Source: Phaeacidiphilus oryzae TH49
GTDB taxonomy: Bacteria > Actinomycetota > Actinomycetes > Streptomycetales > Streptomycetaceae
NCBI RefSeq assembly: GCF_000744815.1
Contig: NZ_JQMQ01000005.1
Span: forward strand, 4,038,055 to 4,102,054
DNA length: 64,000 bases
Direction: 5' to 3'
Shown: positions 1 to 10,142 of the stretch, piece after piece
Numbering within the stretch: the stretch's first letter is position 1
Layout: each line of letters starts with the position of its first letter
Translations under genes and position numbers: made by a program
Notes under the pieces: generated by a model
The model's input: only the letters and a program-made list of their open reading frames with translations
The model's database searches: none
Told to the model about the DNA's origin: nothing

Positions 1-2
1 AG

Positions 3-671
3 ATCGTCCTGCTGCCCGGGGCGGACGCGCTGATCGCCCCGCAGTGGGTGCCGTGGAGCGAGCGGCTGCTCCCGGGCGACCTCGGCCCCGGCGACCTGCT
101 GCCCACCCCGGCCGACGACCCCCGTCTGGAACCGGGCTGGACCGGGAGCGACGAGGGGCGGCCGGCGCCCGCGGCCGGTTCCGCCGCGGCCACCGAGGAG
201 ACCAGCGCCGAGGCGTTCGTCCCCGAGGAGCTGGAGCTCAGCGAGAGCGCCCGCGGCACGGTCGCGGACGTCGCCTCGGAGCTCGGGCTCGGACGCCCCC
301 GGGTGCTCTCCCGGTACGGGCTGCATCTGGCCGCCGACCGCTGGGAGAAGGAGCACGGGCCGCACAGCCCGATGGCGCAGGCCGCGCCGGCCTCCTGCTC
401 CAGCTGCGGCTTCCTGATGCCGGTGGGCGGTGTGCTGGGGCAGGCCTTCGGGGTGTGCGCCAACGAGTACAGCCCGGCGGACGGGCGGGTCGTGTCGCTG
501 GGCTTCGGCTGCGGCGGGCACTCGGAGGCGGCGGTGATGCCGACGGCCCCGCAGCCCGCCGAGCCGATCCTGGACGAGCTGCGGGTGGATCCGATGGCGC
601 TGCGGGGCGGCGGAAACGGCGGCGGCTCGGTCGAGGCGGGCGCCCCGCCGGAGGAGCTGGGCCACTCCTGA
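3..671 (+). CDS. DUF3027 family protein, 5' end cut by the window
   Basis: The reading frame is open from the first bases of the window and ends at TGA 669-671, so only the C-terminal ~222 residues are present. The visible part has the PQWVPW..R..PGDLGPGDLLP block and a C-terminal part with CSSCGF and a second Cys/Gly-rich stretch (FGCGGHSE) that recall the actinobacterial DUF3027 family. The paired CxxC-like motifs could bind metal, but that is inference. Function is unknown. The large ATPase gene follows 112 bp downstream on the same strand. Confidence 0.7.
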   Translation: MVLLPGADALIAPQWVPWSERLLPGDLGPGDLLPTPADDPRLEPGWTGSDEGRPAPAAGSAAATEETSAEAFVPEELELSESARGTVADVASELGLGRPRVLSRYGLHLAADRWEKEHGPHSPMAQAAPASCSSCGFLMPVGGVLGQAFGVCANEYSPADGRVVSLGFGCGGHSEAAVMPTAPQPAEPILDELRVDPMALRGGGNGGGSVEAGAPPEELGHS

Positions 672-783
672 GGCCTTCGGCAAGGCGCTAGGCGCCGCCG
701 CGTTCGGGGCGGTGTGACGGGATCTGTCGCGGACACGGAAGAATGCGCGGGACCATAGGGGTCCGAGCAGGAGGCCGAGTCGA

Positions 784-3700
784 GTGGAACCGCGGATCGT
801 CGGAAGCCCGGAGAACGCCGTAGGCGCGGTCGGTGAGGCCGAGGACGTCTTCGACACGGGGGCCTTGCGGCACCGAGTCCTGGCGGCCTGGGCCGCCTCG
901 CCGGCGCGCTTCCGGGAGGATGCGAACGCCGAGGAGGAGCTGGCCCTCGGCGGCTACCGGGACCGCCTGGTGGTCGAGCTGGCCCAGAACGCGGCGGACG
1001 CGGCGGCCCGCGCCGGACGCCCCGGCCGGCTGCGGCTGACCCTCCGGGACGGGGTGCTGGCCGCGGCCAACTCGGGTGCCCCGCTGGACGGTTCCGGCGT
1101 CGAGTCGCTGTCCACGCTGCGGGCCTCGGCCAAGCGGGCCGGGGACGAGGGCACGGTCGGCCGGTTCGGCGTCGGCTTCTCCGCCGTCCTCGCGGTGAGC
1201 GACGAGCCGGCGGTGCTCAGCACCTCGGGCGGGGTGCGCTGGTCGATGGGCGAGGCCCGGGCCGCGATCGAGGGACTGGGCGACCGGACGCTGCTGGACG
1301 AGGTGCGCCGCCGGGACGGCCATGTGCCGCTGCTGCGGCTGCCGCTGCCGGCCGGCGGCACCCCGCCGGACGGCTACGACACCGTGGTGGTGCTGCCGCT
1401 GCGCGACGGCGCCGCCGGCGACCTGGCCCGCCGGCTGCTCCAGGAGGTAGACGACGCCCTGCTGCTGACGCTGCCTCAGCTGGACGAGGTGGTCGTCGAG
1501 ATCGACGACGGGCCGGTGCGGGTGCTGCGCCGGGAGTCCGCGGGGCCCGAGGGCGAGGGGCCGACCGAGGTGGCGGTCGCCGAGCAGGTCGGGGACGGTG
1601 AGCCGACCCGCAGCCGCTGGCAGGTGGTCGCCGACTCCGGCTCGCTGGAGTCCGGACTGCTCGCGGACCGGCCGGTGGAGGAGCGGCTGCGCCCCTGGTG
1701 GTCGGTGACCTGGGCGGTCCCGGTGGACGAGGCAGGGCGCCCGCGCAATCCCCGCACGCCCCCCGTGGTGCATGCGCCCACCCCGAGCGACGAGCCGCTG
1801 GGACTGCCCGCGCTGCTGATCGCGACGCTGCCGCTGGACTCCACCCGGCGCCATGTCGCCCGCGGGCCGCTGACCGACTTCGTCCTGGCCAGGGCCGCCG
1901 AGGCGTACGCCAGGCTGGTGCGGGAGCGCGGGCCGCGGGTGGACTCGCTCGACCTGGTGCCGGGCCCGCTGGGCAAGGGCGAGCTGGACGGGGCGCTGCG
2001 CGCCCAGGTGCTGGAGCGGCTCGCCGAGGTGCCGTTCCTGCCGGCCGCCGAGCCGGCCGGGCCCACCGAGGGCCCCGAGGGTCCCGAAGAGGACGGCGCG
2101 GAGGCGATCGGGCTGCGGCCCGGTGAGGCGGTGCTCCTCCAGGGCGCGGACCGGGAGCTGGTGGCCGCGGTGGCCAGCGTGCTGCCGGGGATGCTGCCGG
2201 CCGGCCTGGAGCGCCGCCCGGAGCTGCGCACCCTCGGCGTACGGCGGCTGCCGCTGGCCGAGGTGGTCGATCAGCTCTCCGGTCTGGACCGGCCGCCCTC
2301 CTGGTGGCGGCTGCTCTACGCGGCGCTGGCCGGGGCCGATCCGGAGCCGCTGGGCGCCCTCCCGGTGCCGCTGGCCGACGGGCGCACCGTGACCGGGCCG
2401 CGGCGGGTGCTGGTCCCGGCGACCGGAGCGGCCGCCGAGGCGGAGTGGGGCGCCGATCCGGCCGAGACCCCGCTCGCCGACGATCTGGCCCGGCTGGGGC
2501 TGCGGGTGGTGCACCCGGAGGCCGCCCACCCGCTGCTGGAGCGCCTCGGCGCCGGGGTGGCCGTCCCCGCCGGGGTGCTGGCCGCGCCCGAGCTGCGGTC
2601 CGCCGTGGAGCGCAGCCTGGAGATCGCCGAGGACGACCCGGAGCGGGCGGAGGAGCTGGCCGACGCCGTGCTCCGGGTGGTGCGCGCGGCCGGGGCGCGG
2701 CCCGGGGAGTACCCGTGGCTGGCCCGGCTGGCGCTCTCGGACGAGGAAGGCGAGCCGGCCCCGGCCGGTGAACTGGTGCTGCCGGACAGCCCGTGGGGCG
2801 CGGTGGTGGACGAGGAGGACGCCGCTTTCGTCGGCGAGGAGTGGGTGGAGCGCTGGGGCGGCGAGGTGCTGGCCGCCGCGGGCGTCGCCGCCGCGCCGGT
2901 GCTGGTGCGGGCCGCCGAGGCGGTCCTGGACCCGGACGACCTGGAGCGTCTCGACCCGACCGCCGAGCCGGACCGGGCCGCCGGCGGCGAGCCCACCGGG
3001 CTGATCGACGAGTCCCCGGACGGCCTCGCCGAGTGGGCCGAGGAGGTGCTGGACACCCTGGAGGCGCGGGGCGACGGCCTCGGCGGCGCGGGCGGGCCGG
3101 AGGGGGTCGAGGTGCCGCCGGTCGCCGTCGAGCTGGCGGCCGTGCGCGACCTCGACCTGGTGGCCGAGGAGGCCTGGCCTGAGGCGCTGGCCATGCTGGC
3201 CGTCCCGCCGCTGCGGTACGCGGTGACCGAGCCGGTGGTGCTGCGGCTGCCGGACGGCGGGAGCACCAGCGTCCGGCCGTACACCGCCTGGTGGCTGCGG
3301 GACCACCCGGTGCTGGACGGGCGGCGCCCCGCGGGCCTGCGCGCGGCCGGCTCCGACCCGCTGCTGCGCGGCCTCTACGAGGAGGCCGGCACCCCGCTGG
3401 ACGAGGAGTTCCTCCACGCCCTCGGGGTGCGCACCTCGCTGGCCGCGCTGCTGGCCGAGCCGTTCGGCGCGGACGAGCTGCTGGAGCGGCTGGCCGACCC
3501 GCAGAGCGTCGTCACCCACCGGCAGCTGCACGGCCTGTACTCGGCGCTGGCGCAGGTGGACGCGATGGCGATCGGCGGGGAGCCGGCCCAGGTGCGGGCG
3601 CTGCCGGCCGCCGGGGACGGCGAGCCGCGGCGGGCCGAGGGCACCGCCGTGGTGGACGCCGAGCTCGCGGTGATCGCGGACGCCCCGGACCTGATGCAGC

Positions 3701-4101
3701 TGCTGGACGGGGTGCCGGTGCTGCCGGTCGCCCCCGTACTGGCCGGGGCGCTGGCCGAGCGGCTGCGGGTGCCGCTGGCCAGCGAGGTGGCCGGCGGGCG
3801 GGTGCTGACCGAGGGCGACCGCCGGCCGGTGCCGCCCGCGGTCCGCGCGCTGCTGCCGGAGAACTGCCCCGGGGAGTACGAGGAGCACGAGGAGCTGCTG
3901 GTCGTGGGGGTGGACGGCGGGGAGGCCCCGGTGGACTGGCGGTGGGACGGCGAGGAGCTGCACGCCGCCACCCCGGAGGGGCTCGCGGCCGGGCTGGCCT
4001 GGGCCTCCGGCCAGTGGGTCCGCCGCTTCGAGCTGCTCACCGCGATCGGCGACCCGGGGCGGTCCGAGGAGTTGGTCGCCGAACGGGATTTCGAGGGGTG
4101 A
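784..4101 (+). CDS. Sacsin/Hsp90-type GHKL ATPase-domain protein
   Basis: 1105 residues from GTG 784, preceded by AGGAGG at 769-774. The N-terminal ~200 residues form a GHKL ATP-binding domain: an N-box (ELAQNAADAA, about 65-74) with the Mg-coordinating Asn, and a glycine-rich lid (GRFGVGFSAVL, about 126-136). This is the form seen in the sacsin N-terminal repeat and Hsp90. The remaining ~900 residues are Leu/Ala/Glu-rich with no motif I recognise. Actinobacterial homologues are usually annotated as sacsin N-terminal ATP-binding-like proteins. A chaperone-like or nucleic-acid role is inferred from the ATPase fold only. A convergent cold-shock gene follows, separated by a shared hairpin. Confidence 0.75.
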   Translation: MEPRIVGSPENAVGAVGEAEDVFDTGALRHRVLAAWAASPARFREDANAEEELALGGYRDRLVVELAQNAADAAARAGRPGRLRLTLRDGVLAAANSGAPLDGSGVESLSTLRASAKRAGDEGTVGRFGVGFSAVLAVSDEPAVLSTSGGVRWSMGEARAAIEGLGDRTLLDEVRRRDGHVPLLRLPLPAGGTPPDGYDTVVVLPLRDGAAGDLARRLLQEVDDALLLTLPQLDEVVVEIDDGPVRVLRRESAGPEGEGPTEVAVAEQVGDGEPTRSRWQVVADSGSLESGLLADRPVEERLRPWWSVTWAVPVDEAGRPRNPRTPPVVHAPTPSDEPLGLPALLIATLPLDSTRRHVARGPLTDFVLARAAEAYARLVRERGPRVDSLDLVPGPLGKGELDGALRAQVLERLAEVPFLPAAEPAGPTEGPEGPEEDGAEAIGLRPGEAVLLQGADRELVAAVASVLPGMLPAGLERRPELRTLGVRRLPLAEVVDQLSGLDRPPSWWRLLYAALAGADPEPLGALPVPLADGRTVTGPRRVLVPATGAAAEAEWGADPAETPLADDLARLGLRVVHPEAAHPLLERLGAGVAVPAGVLAAPELRSAVERSLEIAEDDPERAEELADAVLRVVRAAGARPGEYPWLARLALSDEEGEPAPAGELVLPDSPWGAVVDEEDAAFVGEEWVERWGGEVLAAAGVAAAPVLVRAAEAVLDPDDLERLDPTAEPDRAAGGEPTGLIDESPDGLAEWAEEVLDTLEARGDGLGGAGGPEGVEVPPVAVELAAVRDLDLVAEEAWPEALAMLAVPPLRYAVTEPVVLRLPDGGSTSVRPYTAWWLRDHPVLDGRRPAGLRAAGSDPLLRGLYEEAGTPLDEEFLHALGVRTSLAALLAEPFGADELLERLADPQSVVTHRQLHGLYSALAQVDAMAIGGEPAQVRALPAAGDGEPRRAEGTAVVDAELAVIADAPDLMQLLDGVPVLPVAPVLAGALAERLRVPLASEVAGGRVLTEGDRRPVPPAVRALLPENCPGEYEEHEELLVVGVDGGEAPVDWRWDGEELHAATPEGLAAGLAWASGQWVRRFELLTAIGDPGRSEELVAERDFEG

Positions 4102-4110
4102 GGAGAAGGC

Positions 4111-4144
4111 AGGGGGCCCGCCGGACGAGTCCGGCGGGCCCCCT
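4111..4144. terminator. Bidirectional terminator hairpin
   Basis: A perfect 15-bp stem (AGGGGGCCCGCCGGA and its complement) with loop CGAG lies between two convergent genes whose stops are 10 bp and 30 bp away. There is no long T-run, as is usual in high-GC actinobacteria. It can serve both the ATPase gene and the cold-shock gene. Confidence 0.8.
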
Positions 4145-4173
4145 TGGGGTGATCACTCAGTGGAGGTGAGGAA

Positions 4174-4377
4174 TCAGACGGCGGTGACGTTCTCCGCCTG
4201 CGGGCCCTTGGGGCCCTGGGTCACGTCGAACTCGACGGTCTGGTTCTCCTCCAGCGAACGGAACCCGTTCGCATTGATGGCGGAGTAGTGGACGAAGACG
4301 TCGGGGCCGCCGCCGTCCTGGGCGATGAAGCCGAAGCCCTTCTCGGCGTTGAACCACTTGACGGTTCCGGTCGCCAT
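4174..4377 (-). CDS. Cold-shock domain protein (CspA family)
   Basis: 67 residues, a typical single cold-shock domain. RNP1 (KGFGFI, 13-18) and RNP2 (VFVHY, 27-31) are intact, so it should bind single-stranded RNA and DNA as an RNA chaperone. The start is the ATG at 4377 ([10 protein letters not shown]), with AAGGAGA 6 nt upstream. An in-frame ATG 12 codons earlier would add non-family residues. The upstream gap is long enough for the extended 5' leader common in csp mRNAs. Confidence 0.95.
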   Translation of the reverse strand: MATGTVKWFNAEKGFGFIAQDGGGPDVFVHYSAINANGFRSLEENQTVEFDVTQGPKGPQAENVTAV

Positions 4378-5624
<1,247 letters not shown>

Positions 5625-5628
5625 GGCG

Positions 5629-5648
5629 GCGGCCGGGTCACCGGCCGC
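5629..5648 (+). terminator. Hairpin after mqnA
   Basis: A perfect 8-bp stem GCGGCCGG/CCGGCCGC with loop GTCA begins 4 nt after the mqnA stop. It may end mqnA transcription or attenuate read-through into mqnC. Confidence 0.5.
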
Positions 5649-5793
5649 GATGCCGCAGTCCGCGCCCGGCGGCGGGCCGGTGCCCGCCCCCGGGCCGGGC
5701 GGCGGCCTGCCCGAGACCGGCGGACCGGCTGGCGTAGGCTGGCTCGGTCGATTCGACACGTCCGACGCAGTGCAGGAGAAGGGATCGATCGCC

Positions 5794-6987
5794 GTGGTGA
5801 ACGCCGAGACCGCCGAAGCTCTGGATATCGCATTCGCCGGTGGCAGGCTCTCCCCCGAGCAGGCGCTCGACCTGTACCGCAACGCGCCGCTCCACTCGCT
5901 GGGGCGGGCGGCGGACGCCGCGCGCCGGCGCCGGTACGCGGGGACCGAGCACATCGCCACCTACATCATCGAGCGGAACATCAACTACACGAACGTCTGC
6001 GTGACGGCGTGCAAGTTCTGCGCGTTCTACGCCCCGCCGAAGAGCGAGAAGGGCTGGTCGCGGGATCTGGACGAGATCCTGCGCCGCTGCGGCGAGACGG
6101 TGGAGCTCGGCGGGACGCAGATCATGTTCCAGGGCGGCCACCACCCGGACTACGGCGTCGAGTACTACGAGCGGGCCTTCTCGGCCATCAAGGCCGCGTA
6201 CCCGCAGCTGGTGATCCACTCGCTGGGGGCCTCCGAGGTCGAGCACATGGCGAAGGTCTCGGGAGTGACCATCGAGGAGGCGATCCGGCGGATCCACGCC
6301 GCCGGGCTCGACTCGTTCGCCGGCGCCGGGGCCGAGCTGCTGCCCGCCCGGGCGCGCAACGCCATCGCCCCGCTCAAGGAGTCCGGCGAGCGCTGGCTGG
6401 AGATCATGGAGACCGCCCACAACCTGGGCGTCGAGTCCACCTCCACCATGCTGATGGGCACCGGCGAGACCAACGCCGAGCGGATCGAGCACCTGCGGAT
6501 GATCCGCGAGGTGCAGGACCGGACCGGCGGCTTCCGCGCCTTCATCCCGTACACCTACCAGCCGGAGAACAACCATCTGAAGGGGCAGACGCAGGCCACC
6601 CTCTTCGAGTACCTGCGGATGATCGCCATCGCCCGGCTGTTCCTGGACAACGTGGCGCACATCCAGGGTTCCTGGCTGACCGTCGGCAAGGAGATCGGCC
6701 AGCTGTCGCTCCACTACGGCGCGGACGACCTGGGCTCGGTGATGCTGGAGGAGAACGTGGTCTCCTCGGCCGGCGCCAAGCACCGCTCCAACCTGCTGGA
6801 GCTGATCCACCTGATCCGCGCGGCGGGACGGGTGCCGGCGCAGCGGGCGACCACCTACGAGCACCTGGCGGTGCACGAGGACCCGGCGAACGACCCGGTG
6901 GACACCCGGGTGAGCTCGCACATCGCCTCCACGGCGATCGAGGGCGGGACCGCCCACCCCGAGCTGCAGATCGTCGCCACGAGCTGA
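5794..6987 (+). CDS. mqnC: Cyclic dehypoxanthinyl futalosine synthase MqnC
   Basis: A 397-residue radical-SAM enzyme that cyclises dehypoxanthinyl futalosine. The CxxxCxxC cluster is C69, C73 and C76 (CVTACKFC). The preceding YIIERNINYTNVC and the later MFQGGHHPDYG are typical of MqnC and of its relatives MqnE and FbiC. GTG 5794 is preferred because AGGAGAAGGG lies upstream and the family N-terminus begins here. The same frame stays open further upstream only because GC-rich DNA lacks stops. TAGGCT at 5735-5740 is a possible -10. An octamer repeat array follows the stop. Confidence 0.93.
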   Translation: MVNAETAEALDIAFAGGRLSPEQALDLYRNAPLHSLGRAADAARRRRYAGTEHIATYIIERNINYTNVCVTACKFCAFYAPPKSEKGWSRDLDEILRRCGETVELGGTQIMFQGGHHPDYGVEYYERAFSAIKAAYPQLVIHSLGASEVEHMAKVSGVTIEEAIRRIHAAGLDSFAGAGAELLPARARNAIAPLKESGERWLEIMETAHNLGVESTSTMLMGTGETNAERIEHLRMIREVQDRTGGFRAFIPYTYQPENNHLKGQTQATLFEYLRMIAIARLFLDNVAHIQGSWLTVGKEIGQLSLHYGADDLGSVMLEENVVSSAGAKHRSNLLELIHLIRAAGRVPAQRATTYEHLAVHEDPANDPVDTRVSSHIASTAIEGGTAHPELQIVATS

Positions 6988-7019
6988 CGAGCCGACGACC
7001 TGACGACCTGACGAGCTGA
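6980..7019. repeat. Five tandem octamers
   Basis: Five consecutive 8-bp units: CGAGCTGA, CGAGCCGA, CGACCTGA, CGACCTGA, CGAGCTGA. They span the mqnC stop codon region and end at the start of the next gene. Units differ at two positions only. Confidence 0.85.
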
Positions 7020-7022
7020 CTG

Positions 7023-7469
7023 ATGCTCACCTTGCATACGGTGGCGGGGAGTTCCGGGGAGCCGGAGTCCGCCGTCCTCGTCGAGGGCGGGCGGATCGCC
7101 GCGCTCGGGACGGCCGCCGAGCTGCAAGCCGGCAACCCCGGCGCCCGGGTGCGCGAGTGGCCGGCCGGCGCCCGGCTGGCCGCCGGGCGGCTGTGGACCG
7201 GGCCGCTGCCGGACGCGCCCAGCCCGCGCGAGCGGGTCTACGCGGCGCTGCGGCTCGGCGCGACGGCGCTGCTGGGCGCCGAACTGGCGGGCGAGCCCGG
7301 CGGGGACGAGCTGCGGGCGGCCGCGCGGCGCAGCGGCGTACCGGTGCTGGACGGGCCGCGGGAGCCGCGGCTGGCCGTCGGCGAGCGGGCGGACCTCGTC
7401 GTCCTCGACGCCGGCGGCGGGTGCGTGGCCACGGTCGTGGGCGGGAAGCTTGTGCACAGGAGACGCTGA
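7023..7469 (+). CDS. Amidohydrolase-like protein lacking the catalytic barrel
   Basis: 148 residues from ATG 7023. The N-terminal part (VLVEGGRIAALGTAAEL) and the C-terminal part (LAVGERADLVVLDAGG...TVVGGKLVHRR) resemble the two halves of the composite beta-sandwich of amidohydrolases such as imidazolonepropionase. The TIM barrel with its HxH motif and metal ligands is missing. Hydrolysis therefore looks impossible. Streptomyces homologues are annotated as imidazolonepropionase-like domain proteins (from memory). The place between mqnC and menG suggests a link to menaquinone, where the deaminating step uses true amidohydrolases, but that is inference. The start abuts the octamer repeats, with no clear RBS. 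Confidence 0.6.
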   Translation: MLTLHTVAGSSGEPESAVLVEGGRIAALGTAAELQAGNPGARVREWPAGARLAAGRLWTGPLPDAPSPRERVYAALRLGATALLGAELAGEPGGDELRAAARRSGVPVLDGPREPRLAVGERADLVVLDAGGGCVATVVGGKLVHRRR

Positions 7470-7555
7470 CCTCTAGCATCTCGCTGACTCAGCGGGCGGC
7501 CCCTCCCGCCCGTCCCCCGGCTACCCTCCGCCCCTCACCGGGCGGCTCAACCCCC

Positions 7556-8068
7556 ATGTCTGCTTCAGCTTCAGCTTCAGCGATGACTGTCATGCCGCAT
7601 ACGCGATCGTCCGCCGCGTCCCGGCTGCGCTGGTACGTCCTCGCGGTGCTCAGCGCCGCCGTCGCGCTCGGGACCGGCTGTTTCGGCGCCTGGCAGGTGG
7701 CCCAGGCGCACAGCATCGACCGGGCGCCGATCCGGGTCGAGGGAACGGTGGTCCGCATCCCCACCGGCGTCGCCACCTACAACCAGGTCGACTACACCGT
7801 GCACGGCCGCCGGGAGGAGGCGGCGAACCTCGCGCTGCCCTCCGGGGCCGGGGTGGGCGACCCGGTGTGCCTGGAGGTCTCGTCCGGGGACCCGACCGCG
7901 GCCCGGCCCTGCGGGCAGCAGTACCCGCAGGCGGCGGGGGTGTCGCTGGCCCGGGTGCTGGGGCCGGTGGGCGCGCTGGTCGCGGTCTTCGCCCTGCTGA
8001 GGGTGCGTCAGCTGCGACGCGCGCTGCGCGCGGCGGGGGCGCGCCCCGGACGCAGGCGCCGCAGGTGA
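7556..8068 (+). CDS. Two-helix membrane protein, unknown function
   Basis: About 170 residues from ATG 7556; ATG 7583 is an alternative, and neither has a clear RBS. Two hydrophobic segments, WYVLAVLSAAVALGTGCFGA near the N-terminus and LARVLGPVGALVAVFALLRV near the C-terminus, flank an extracytoplasmic region of ~80 residues with two cysteines (VCLEV...RPCGQQ). The architecture resembles DUF3592-type proteins. The tail is Arg-rich. It ends 3 nt before the menG ORF, so it is probably co-transcribed with it. Function not recognised. Confidence 0.6.
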   Translation: MSASASASAMTVMPHTRSSAASRLRWYVLAVLSAAVALGTGCFGAWQVAQAHSIDRAPIRVEGTVVRIPTGVATYNQVDYTVHGRREEAANLALPSGAGVGDPVCLEVSSGDPTAARPCGQQYPQAAGVSLARVLGPVGALVAVFALLRVRQLRRALRAAGARPGRRRRR

Positions 8069-8071
8069 ACA

Positions 8072-8776
8072 ATGGGGGGCGTGACCCGAGCCTCCCTGGA
8101 CAAGCAGCCGCGTGAAGTCGCCGAGATGTTCGACGGCGTGGCGGCCAAGTACGACCTGACCAATGATGTGCTGGCGCTGGGACAGACGCGGTACTGGCGG
8201 CGGGCGGTCGCCCGCGCGGTGGACGCCAGGCCCGGCGACCGGGTGCTGGACCTGGCGGCCGGGACCGGGACCTCCTCGCTGCCGTTCCTGGCGGCGGGGG
8301 CGACGGTGGTGCCGTGCGACTTCTCGCTGGGGATGCTGCGGGAGGGGAAGCGGCGGCATCCGCAGCTGGCGCTGACCGCGGGGGACGCGACCCGGCTGCC
8401 GTTCGCGGACGGGGTGTTCGACGCGGTGACCATCTCCTTCGGGCTGCGGAACGTGTCCGGGACGGAGCGGGCGCTGGAGGAGATGCTGCGGGTCACCCGG
8501 CCGGGCGGGCGCGTCGTCATCTGCGAGTTCTCGCAGCCGGTGTGGGGGCCGTTCCGGACGGTGTACTCCGAGTACCTGATGCGGGCGCTGCCGGGGATCG
8601 CCACCCGGGTGTCGTCCAATCCGGACGCCTATGTGTACCTCGCCGAGTCGATCCGGGAGTGGCCGGGGCAGGCGGAGCTGGCTTCGCTGCTGCAGGGGGC
8701 CGGCTGGCGGGACGTCGCCTGGCGCAATCTGACCGGCGGCGTGGTCGCTCTCCACCGGGGGTTCCGCCCCGAGTAG
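8072..8776 (+). CDS. menG: Demethylmenaquinone methyltransferase MenG/UbiE
   Basis: A 234-residue class I SAM methyltransferase that methylates demethylmenaquinone, the last step of menaquinone synthesis. Motif I is [13 protein letters not shown] (about 58-70). The UbiE signatures [15 protein letters not shown] and ISFGLRNV are present. Family N-termini usually begin [10 protein letters not shown], which would put the start at GTG 8081; ATG 8072 adds three residues and I cannot separate the two. It closes the mqnA-mqnC-menG group and is followed by a hairpin. Confidence 0.92.
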   Translation: MGGVTRASLDKQPREVAEMFDGVAAKYDLTNDVLALGQTRYWRRAVARAVDARPGDRVLDLAAGTGTSSLPFLAAGATVVPCDFSLGMLREGKRRHPQLALTAGDATRLPFADGVFDAVTISFGLRNVSGTERALEEMLRVTRPGGRVVICEFSQPVWGPFRTVYSEYLMRALPGIATRVSSNPDAYVYLAESIREWPGQAELASLLQGAGWRDVAWRNLTGGVVALHRGFRPE

Positions 8777-8784
8777 TTCTCGCC

Positions 8785-8818
8785 CCGGCCCCGCCCTTTC
8801 GCCGTTTCCCGGGGCCGG
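8785..8818 (+). terminator. Terminator hairpin after menG
   Basis: A 9-bp perfect stem CCGGCCCCG/CGGGGCCGG with a 16-nt loop starts 8 nt after the menG stop. Confidence 0.55.
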
Positions 8819-8860
8819 CGCCCCGGGCCCCCATCCGCTGCCGGGTGCGGCGCCGTGGTC

Positions 8861-8890
8861 GGCTGGGCGCGCAGTTCCCCGCGCCCCTGA
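8861..8890 (+). repeat. Dispersed stem-loop repeat, copy A
   Basis: Contains the complement of GGCGCGGGGAACTGCGCGCC. The element forms a 7-bp stem (GGGCGCG/CGCGCCC) with an 8-nt loop. It lies between convergent menG and lipase genes. Five more copies occur in the window at 15639, 18556, 27918, 46889 and 46990. Confidence 0.85.
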
Positions 8891-8979
8891 GGTGCGCCTG
8901 CGGCGCTGCCTCCGGGACGCGGGGCTGGCCGCGCCCCCGAGGTGCGCCTGCGGCGCTGCCTCCGGGGCGCGGGGCTGGG
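8891..8979. repeat. Direct repeat, two copies with 50-bp period
   Basis: The 39-bp blocks at 8891-8929 and 8941-8979 differ at one base (A/G at position 27 of the block). The array begins directly at the right end of repeat copy A and ends 1 bp before the lipase stop codon. Confidence 0.85.
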
Positions 8980-8980
8980 G

Positions 8981-9943
8981 TCAGCCCAGGGGCCCGGTGA
9001 CCGGGAGGACCACCTCGCAGGGGACGGGGACGGGGTGGGCGGGGTCCAGCGCGTTGAGGACGTCTGCCATCGCGATGGGGTCGGCGGCGATCTCCAGGTG
9101 GTCGCTCCCGTCGAGGCCGCACTGGTTCTGGACGGTGATGTCGTGGACGTTCGGGGCCGCGGGGAGGAAGGCGTTGGTGTAGGGGGTGACGACCTCGTCG
9201 TCCTTGGTGGCGATGACGGTGTAGTCGACGCCGGGCACCGTCTCCCCGCCCGCGTTGAGGCCGGTCAGGAACGGCGAGCCGGCCTCCTGCTGGACGCAGG
9301 CCGCGCAGGCCTGGACGAGGAACCGGTTGGCCGGCTCCAGCAGGCCCCACTGCGAGGCCAGCGCCGTGATCCCGTCCAGCGTGGTGCCGTTGTTGCTGGG
9401 AGCCAGGCCGACCAGCTTGTCGACCTTCGCCGCGCCGCCCAGGTTCTTGAGGTAGTAGCGGGGCATCATCCCGCCCTGGGAGTGGCCGACCAGATCGACC
9501 TTGCTCGCGCCGGTCGCGGAGAGCACCTGGTCGGTGAAGGCGGCGAGTTCGCCGGCACTGGCGGCGATGTCCCCGGTGGCGGTGATCGGGGAGCCGGCGA
9601 ACGGGCTGCCGTAGTCGAAGGCGAAGACGCAGTACCCGTGGTTCGCCAGCAGCGGTGCCGCCGCGCCCCAGTTGTCGTGCATGTTGGCGAAGGTGCCGTT
9701 CACCAGGACGACCGGCTCGGGGTGGGCGGCGCTGGGCTTGCAGCCCCAGTCGTTCGCGCCCGGCGGCGGGGTGTCCGGGGTGAGGAACCCCACCAGCGCG
9801 CCCGTCGCGAAGTCGTAGTCCACCGGGTAGGAGCTCGCCGCGGTGTCGGCGTGGGCGGGAAGCTGGCTGAGGGCGCCCATCGCGACCGCGACCGCCGCCG
9901 CGAGCGGGATTCTGATCGCTCGTCGAACTGTCCTTCGTGCCAT
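8981..9943 (-). CDS. Secreted triacylglycerol lipase / esterase
   Basis: 320 residues. An Arg-rich N-terminus and a hydrophobic core ending LPAHA (about residue 32) form a Sec-type signal peptide. The alpha/beta-hydrolase core has the nucleophile elbow GHSQGG (153-158, Ser155). Likely Asp and His partners lie in TKDDEVVTPY and SDHLEI. Cys residues could form disulfides outside the cell. It resembles the Streptomyces lipase family near EstA/LipA. ATG 9943 has GGGAGG 9 nt upstream. The same frame stays open far upstream, but that is the antisense of the PucR gene. It is divergent from that regulator, which may control it. Confidence 0.88.
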   Translation of the reverse strand: MARRTVRRAIRIPLAAAVAVAMGALSQLPAHADTAASSYPVDYDFATGALVGFLTPDTPPPGANDWGCKPSAAHPEPVVLVNGTFANMHDNWGAAAPLLANHGYCVFAFDYGSPFAGSPITATGDIAASAGELAAFTDQVLSATGASKVDLVGHSQGGMMPRYYLKNLGGAAKVDKLVGLAPSNNGTTLDGITALASQWGLLEPANRFLVQACAACVQQEAGSPFLTGLNAGGETVPGVDYTVIATKDDEVVTPYTNAFLPAAPNVHDITVQNQCGLDGSDHLEIAADPIAMADVLNALDPAHPVPVPCEVVLPVTGPLG

Positions 9944-10142
9944 GGCCTTTGCCTCCCGGGTGGGGGAAGTGGGGGGAAGTCGGGCAATCGACTGGGCCCG
10001 GACGTTAGGGGGCGGCGGGTGCGGCGGCAATGCGCAGGGCCGGGATTCCCTGAAGTGTGTGCGCGGATGCGCGCGTTCGGCCGAACCGGGAGTCGTGTTC
10101 CTGTCACCCGGATGAGCTGTGGCTGACCTGCCGTCAGAAGTG

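Noticed and set aside
688-3963. A 1091-codon open frame opposite the sacsin-like ATPase gene
   Set aside because: It has no recognisable domain, is His/Arg/Pro-rich, and arises because GC-rich third positions remove stops on the other strand. Similar antisense frames occur opposite nuo, korAB and fbiC.
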